Assembly: GCA_036677425.1 (NCBI GenBank)
Contig: JARFVT010000005.1
Coordinates: 1 to 8,131 of the forward strand
Reading direction: 5' to 3'
Length of the DNA: 8,131 nt
Source: JARFVT01 sp036677425
GTDB lineage: Bacteria; Pseudomonadota; Alphaproteobacteria; UBA8366; Aestuariispiraceae
Positions 5,967 through 8,131 of the stretch are shown one piece after another. Below the pieces are notes generated by a model that was not told the DNA's origin, made no database searches, and was given only the letters and a program-made list of their open reading frames with translations. Position numbers and translations under genes: made by a program. Each line of letters opens with the position of its first letter. The stretch's first letter is position 1.

Positions 5967-6014
5967 CGACCATGTTTTATTGCGACCATGTTTTATTGCG
6001 ACCATGTTTTATTG
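5967..6014. repeat. 16-bp unit in three perfect tandem copies inside the degenerate orfB
   Basis: CGACCATGTTTTATTG is present at 5967-5982, 5983-5998 and 5999-6014. Deleting two copies restores the family motif N-K-T-W-S-M-D-F-M-H-D on the minus strand, showing that the extra 32 bases are a later expansion. Confidence 0.92.
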
Positions 6015-6290
6015 ATTGACCTCGGCATCTGTAATGGTTCGGGCTTTTTACGTTTAAGCCGTTTTTTGGGCTTTATACGCAGGTTTAACTCTAACTCACG
6101 ATAGATTCTGTAAATCCGTTTATGGTTCCATTTAAAACCCCAGCTACGATGACCTTCTGTGATCGCCAGCAACCAATCGGCGATAATGTCATTTTCATTG
6201 CCGAGCTTTGGTTGATAGCGATAACATGTTTCGCTAATATTAAAAATATAACAAGCCTGTCGAATATTTAACCGTTTCTTTAAAACAAAA

Positions 6291-6606
6291 CTATGTGCCA
6301 TTCTCTTTCGATGGAATGGCCTTACCAGTTTTTTGACCCTTACCAGTTTTTAACATGGCTTCCTTGATAACATCATTTTGTAACTGAACATCAGCATACA
6401 TCTTTTTTAAACATGTATTTTCAGCCTCAAGATCTTTCATTCTCGTCATCATTGATGCGTCCATGCCACCGAATTTAGAACGCCATCTGTAAAATGAAGC
6501 GCTGCTCATGCCATGTTCCCGACAAAGGGCTAACACAGGCGTTCCAGCTTCTGCTTGTTTCAAAATATTAATAATTTGGCTGTCTCGTGTAACGTGAATT
6601 CTTCAT
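6291..6606 (-). pseudogene. IS3-family OrfA, frameshifted near its start
   Basis: The expected start is the ATG at 6606, with a GGAG ribosome site about 8 bases upstream: M-K-N-S-R-Y-T. One extra base at about 6585 then breaks the frame (early stop after N-Y). Skipping it gives D-S-Q-I-I-N-I-L-K-Q-A-E-A-G, the normal OrfA continuation. The helix-turn-helix (A-L-C-R-E-H-G-M-S-S-A-S-F-Y-R-W) and the coiled coil follow. The C-terminal part contains an 18-nt duplication encoding K-T-G-K-G-Q then K-T-G-K. The stop overlaps the orfB start. The 90-residue in-frame remainder starts at a TTG (6563) and is unlikely to be a natural product. Confidence 0.8.
6320..6354. repeat. 18-nt period direct repeat in the degenerate orfA
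   Basis: CCTTACCAGTTTTT occurs at 6320-6333 and 6338-6351, period 18, in frame. On the minus strand it encodes a repeated K-T-G-K. It is another short tandem duplication in this element. Confidence 0.75.
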
Positions 6607-6691
6607 GTAAAATCTCCTGATTTAAATTACGAGAAAATTCTACTTATAAAAACTATTATTTTTTGGGGGTATTACCCGACGACGTCTTTGT

Positions 6692-6748
6692 ATCGTAAAA
6701 AATATACGATCACGCGAAGCGCGGCTCAGTGCAACGATAAAAATATAC
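6692..6748. repeat. Short inverted and direct repeats upstream of the iron operon
   Basis: ATCGTA (6692-6697) and TACGAT (6705-6710) form a small hairpin. The sequence CGTAAAAAATATAC (6694-6707) recurs as CGATAAAAATATAC (6735-6748), 12 of 14 identical. CGCG-AAG-CGCG (6714-6724) lies between them. The function is unknown; one or more of these could be regulatory. Confidence 0.5.
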
Positions 6749-6756
6749 TTTCTATA

Positions 6757-6784
6757 TTGACTTTAAATAACCTTATGATAGTAT
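6757..6784 (+). promoter_or_regulatory. Probable sigma70 promoter of the bfd-bfr operon
   Basis: A -35 box TTGACT (6757-6762) and a -10-like TAGTAT (6779-6784) are spaced 16 bases apart. Transcription would start near 6790, some 40 bases before the bfd start and within the Fur-box-like sequence. An overlapping TATGAT (6774-6779) is too close to the -35 box to be the partner. Confidence 0.5.
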
Positions 6785-6786
6785 TT

Positions 6787-6805
6787 GCGAATGATTATTA
6801 ATATT
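6787..6805 (+). promoter_or_regulatory. Fur-box-like operator
   Basis: GCGAATGATTATTAATATT matches 13 of 19 positions of the classical Fur consensus, with AATGAT and AT-A-AT patches in the right places. It sits at the expected transcription start of an iron-storage operon, where binding would block or tune expression. In alphaproteobacteria Irr or RirA might be the actual regulator, so the factor is uncertain. Confidence 0.4.
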
Positions 6806-6831
6806 AACAAGCAATATTAATGGATGTTATG

Positions 6832-7023
6832 ATGTATATTTGCCTATGTAATGCTATCAGCGATAAAAATATTAAGAAAGCCGTGGATAACGGTGCAAAA
6901 ACAGTGGCTTGTGTCTATAAAGCCAATGATTGTAAAATGCAATGCGGTAAATGTGCATGCCAAATAAAAGATATTTTATTGGACAAAATTAATAAAAAGT
7001 CGTATCAAATGGTCAGTTTATAA
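6832..7023 (+). CDS. bfd: Bacterioferritin-associated ferredoxin (Bfd)
   Basis: From the ATG at 6832 (M-Y-I-C-L-C-N) the product is 63 residues, the usual size, and its N-terminus matches Bfd proteins. ATGs at 6820 and 6829 would add 1-4 residues and cannot be excluded, as none has a strong ribosome site. The four [2Fe-2S] cysteines have the exact Bfd spacing C-x-C-x31-C-x2-C (residues 4, 6, 38 and 41 in this numbering). A-I-S-D after the first pair and C-G-K-C at the second are typical. Extra cysteines lie near the second pair (V-A-C-V, N-D-C-K, C-A-C). Bfd docks on bacterioferritin and passes electrons through its haem to reduce and release stored iron. The bacterioferritin genes follow after 18 bases, supporting this role. 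Confidence 0.9.
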   Translation: MYICLCNAISDKNIKKAVDNGAKTVACVYKANDCKMQCGKCACQIKDILLDKINKKSYQMVSL

Positions 7024-7041
7024 AATTATGGAGTGGGGAAA

Positions 7042-7506
7042 ATGCAAGGCGACAAAATAGTTATTGCCAAGTTAAACATAGTATTAGGCAATAAGCTTAT
7101 ATCAATTAATCAAAAATTTTTACATTCAAGAATGTTAAATGATTGGGGTTTTGATGCTTTAGGCAAGGCCGAATATAAAAAATCAATCGATGATATGAAA
7201 CAAGCAGATAAAATAATAACTAGAATATTATTTTTGCAAGGACTGCCAAATTTACAAAATTTAGGCACATTACGCATCGGCGAAAATGCTCCTGAAATAA
7301 TCCAATGCGAAATTTATTTCTCCAATAGACAATTAAAAGGCCTACGCGAGGCAATAGATGTTTGTGAGACCCAAGCTGACTTTGTTTCACGCCAATTATT
7401 GGATCAAATACTGGACGATGAAGAAGAATTTTTCGACTGGTTAGAAATTCAACGAGGATTAATTAACAAAACTGGTCAAAAAAACTATCTACAATCACAA
7501 ATATAA
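7042..7506 (+). CDS. bfr: Bacterioferritin, haem-ligand-bearing subunit lacking a ferroxidase centre
   Basis: The product is 154 residues from the ATG at 7042 (M-Q-G-D-K), chosen over an upstream GTG because a GGAG site lies 8 bases before it and the N-terminus then aligns with E. coli Bfr without gaps. The four-helix ferritin fold is evident: L-G-N-K-L-I-S-I-N-Q, F-L-H-S-R-M, I-L-F-L-Q-G-L-P-N-L, L-R-E-A-I. In E. coli numbering the haem ligand Met52 is present. Of the seven ferroxidase ligands only Glu127 remains: position 18 is Lys, 25 Lys, 51 Asp, 54 Gln, 94 Ser and 130 Phe. It should bind haem and form part of the 24-mer shell but not oxidise Fe(II) itself. The partner subunit is encoded 37 bases downstream. 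Confidence 0.93.
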   Translation: MQGDKIVIAKLNIVLGNKLISINQKFLHSRMLNDWGFDALGKAEYKKSIDDMKQADKIITRILFLQGLPNLQNLGTLRIGENAPEIIQCEIYFSNRQLKGLREAIDVCETQADFVSRQLLDQILDDEEEFFDWLEIQRGLINKTGQKNYLQSQI

Positions 7507-7543
7507 ATTATAAATATAACAATAATATGAAGGAGTTAACCTT

Positions 7544-8011
7544 ATGAAGGGTAATAAAAAAGTAATCGATATATTGAACGGCCTGCTTACCCATGAGATG
7601 AGCGCAGCCGATCAATATTTCATCCATTCGCGCATGTATCAAGATTGGGGTTTAAATGAATTATTCACCCGCCTTAAGCACGAACAGGAAGAAGAGCTTG
7701 AACATGCCTCGCGATTAATAGAACGAATTTTATTTTTAGAAGGCTTGCCAGATATTTCAAAAAGAGACGCATTAAAAATTGGTAATGACCTGCCAAGCAT
7801 GATTAAAAATGATTTAGAATATGAAATGCTTGTGGGTGCAGCCCTGCGTGAAGCGATTATCATTTGTGAAAATGAACAAGATTATATTTCGCGACAAATT
7901 TTGGTTGATTTATTAAAAGATACTGAAGAAGACCATACATATTGGTTGGAAAAACAGTTAGGCTTGATCGAAAAAATAGGCTTGCAAAATTATATTCAAT
8001 CGCAGGTTTAA
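7544..8011 (+). CDS. bfr: Bacterioferritin, catalytic subunit with intact ferroxidase centre but no haem Met
   Basis: The product is 155 residues from an ATG with an AAGGAG ribosome site 8 bases upstream. Aligned to E. coli Bfr, all seven di-iron ligands are present: Glu18, Tyr25, Glu51, His54, Glu94, and the Glu and His of D-T-E-E-D-H (equivalents of 127 and 130; one residue is inserted here). The haem-ligating Met52 is replaced by Leu. This is the reverse of the gene upstream. The enzyme oxidises Fe(II) with O2 or H2O2 and stores ferric mineral inside a cytoplasmic shell. Co-assembly with the upstream product would supply the haem needed for Bfd-driven iron release. The C-terminus ends L-Q-N-Y-I-Q-S-Q-V as in other Bfr. 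Confidence 0.95.
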   Translation: MKGNKKVIDILNGLLTHEMSAADQYFIHSRMYQDWGLNELFTRLKHEQEEELEHASRLIERILFLEGLPDISKRDALKIGNDLPSMIKNDLEYEMLVGAALREAIIICENEQDYISRQILVDLLKDTEEDHTYWLEKQLGLIEKIGLQNYIQSQV

Positions 8012-8024
8012 TTTTTTATATTTA

Positions 8025-8058
8025 CGCCTAACGGCGGTGAATAGTCGCCATTGTTTAT
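8025..8058 (+). terminator. Possible terminator of the bfd-bfr operon with two alternative stems
   Basis: GGCG (8033-8036) can pair with CGCC just upstream (8025-8028, TAAC loop) or with CGCC downstream (8046-8049, extended by two G-T wobbles). A T-rich stretch follows at 8051-8060 without a clean run. Its place 14 bases after the last gene favours a terminator, but the tail is weak. Confidence 0.4.
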
Positions 8059-8067
8059 TTTATATTT

Positions 8068-8097
8068 TTACGCAAACGCGTCGTCGCGTTTGCGTAA
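8068..8097. repeat. Perfect 13-bp inverted repeat (hairpin)
   Basis: TTACGCAAACGCG (8068-8080) and its exact complement (8085-8097) flank a TCGT loop. There is no T-run after it on the plus strand, and on the minus strand it is followed by A residues, so it is not a standard rho-independent terminator. It may be a dispersed palindromic repeat or a protein-binding site. Confidence 0.85.
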
Positions 8098-8109
8098 TAG
8101 GAAAAGAGC

Positions 8110-8125
8110 AAACCACGAGTGGTTT
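8110..8125. repeat. Short perfect palindrome at the right edge
   Basis: AAACCAC (8110-8116) and GTGGTTT (8119-8125) surround GA. It could be an operator for a gene beyond the window or part of a repeat cluster with the hairpin at 8068. Confidence 0.6.
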
Positions 8126-8131
8126 AAGCCA

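Larger units (their letters stand above)
5518..6301 (-). pseudogene. IS3-family OrfB (transposase catalytic part), frameshifted and partly deleted
   Basis: It starts M-A-H-S-F-V-L-K-K-R and keeps recognisable OrfB segments in order: H-R-S-W-G-F-K-W-N-H-K-R-I-Y-R near residues 50-65, then N-K-T-W-S, N-V-I-D-D-F-N-R-E, R-C-D-N-G-P-E-Y-I-S and N-A-Y-V-E-R-F-N. The second Asp and the Glu have the DD(35)E spacing. The frame is broken by a 16-bp unit present three times (5967-6014), which brings a TAA stop at 5993. A 16-bp near-duplication (5888-5919) then returns it to frame. A deletion of about 30-35 nt near 5812 removes the stretch before R-C-D-N-G and leads to a TGA at 5792. The enzyme is inactive. 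Confidence 0.85.
5467..6676 (-). mobile_element. Second IS3-family insertion sequence, degenerate
   Basis: The element is about 1210 bp, opposite in orientation to the first IS. The imperfect terminal inverted repeats begin GGTAATAT/ACCCC at 5467 and (as complement) 6676, and carry TTATAAGTAG about 23-36 bases in on both sides. It contains broken orfA (6291-6606) and orfB (5518-6301). No target duplication is visible at the tips (TTC on the left, CGA on the right). The element carries at least four frame lesions and cannot make its own transposase, although its ends might still be recognised by a related enzyme. Confidence 0.82.

Noticed and set aside
5967..6014. Three 16-bp repeats considered as a CRISPR-like or iteron array
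   Set aside because: The copies are directly abutted without spacers and lie inside a recognisable transposase codon series; deleting two restores the protein motif.
8068..8097. 13-bp hairpin as a rho-independent terminator
   Set aside because: No T-run follows it on either strand in the correct direction; kept only as a palindromic repeat.

Overview
This AT-rich window looks like an accessory region of a low-GC alphaproteobacterium. That assignment is inferred from an IncP-like tra/trb module, a two-subunit bacterioferritin and IS3-family elements; no taxonomic marker gene is present. The window has four blocks.

Positions 1-2692, minus strand, form a conjugation operon. In transcription order it reads traK-like, traL (ParA/MinD-type ATPase), traM-like (C-terminal membrane anchor), two small membrane proteins of unknown function, trbC/virB2 (pilin) and the start of trbD/virB3, which runs off the left edge. 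The relaxosome accessory genes traK-L-M therefore lead directly into the mating-channel genes. The traK reading frame is broken by one base at an A8 run beside three 21-nt repeats. Upstream of traK are an AT-rich leader and a strong hairpin terminator.

Positions 2912-4187 hold an IS3-family element on the plus strand that appears intact. It has orfA and orfB, an A7 slippery site and a full DD(35)E set. Its left tip is duplicated by 19 bp, and a perfect 34-bp palindrome lies near the 3' end of orfB.

Positions 4188-6676 are decayed DNA on the minus strand. They contain a secreted protein of uncertain family that stops about 20 bp from the IS tip, a frameshifted Lys/Pro/Glu-rich ORF, and a second IS3-family element (about 5467-6676) inactivated by a one-base insertion, 16-bp tandem duplications and a roughly 30-nt deletion.

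Positions 6677-8131, plus strand, form an iron-storage operon: bfd (ferredoxin) followed by two bacterioferritin genes. A sigma70-like promoter and a Fur-box-like site precede it. The first bacterioferritin keeps the haem-ligand Met52 but has lost six of seven ferroxidase ligands. The second keeps all seven but has Leu at position 52. Together they look like complementary subunits of one heteropolymer, with Bfd as the likely reductase partner for iron release. Several palindromes close the window.

A theme across the window is short tandem duplication (16-21 bp units) at five places in unrelated genes.
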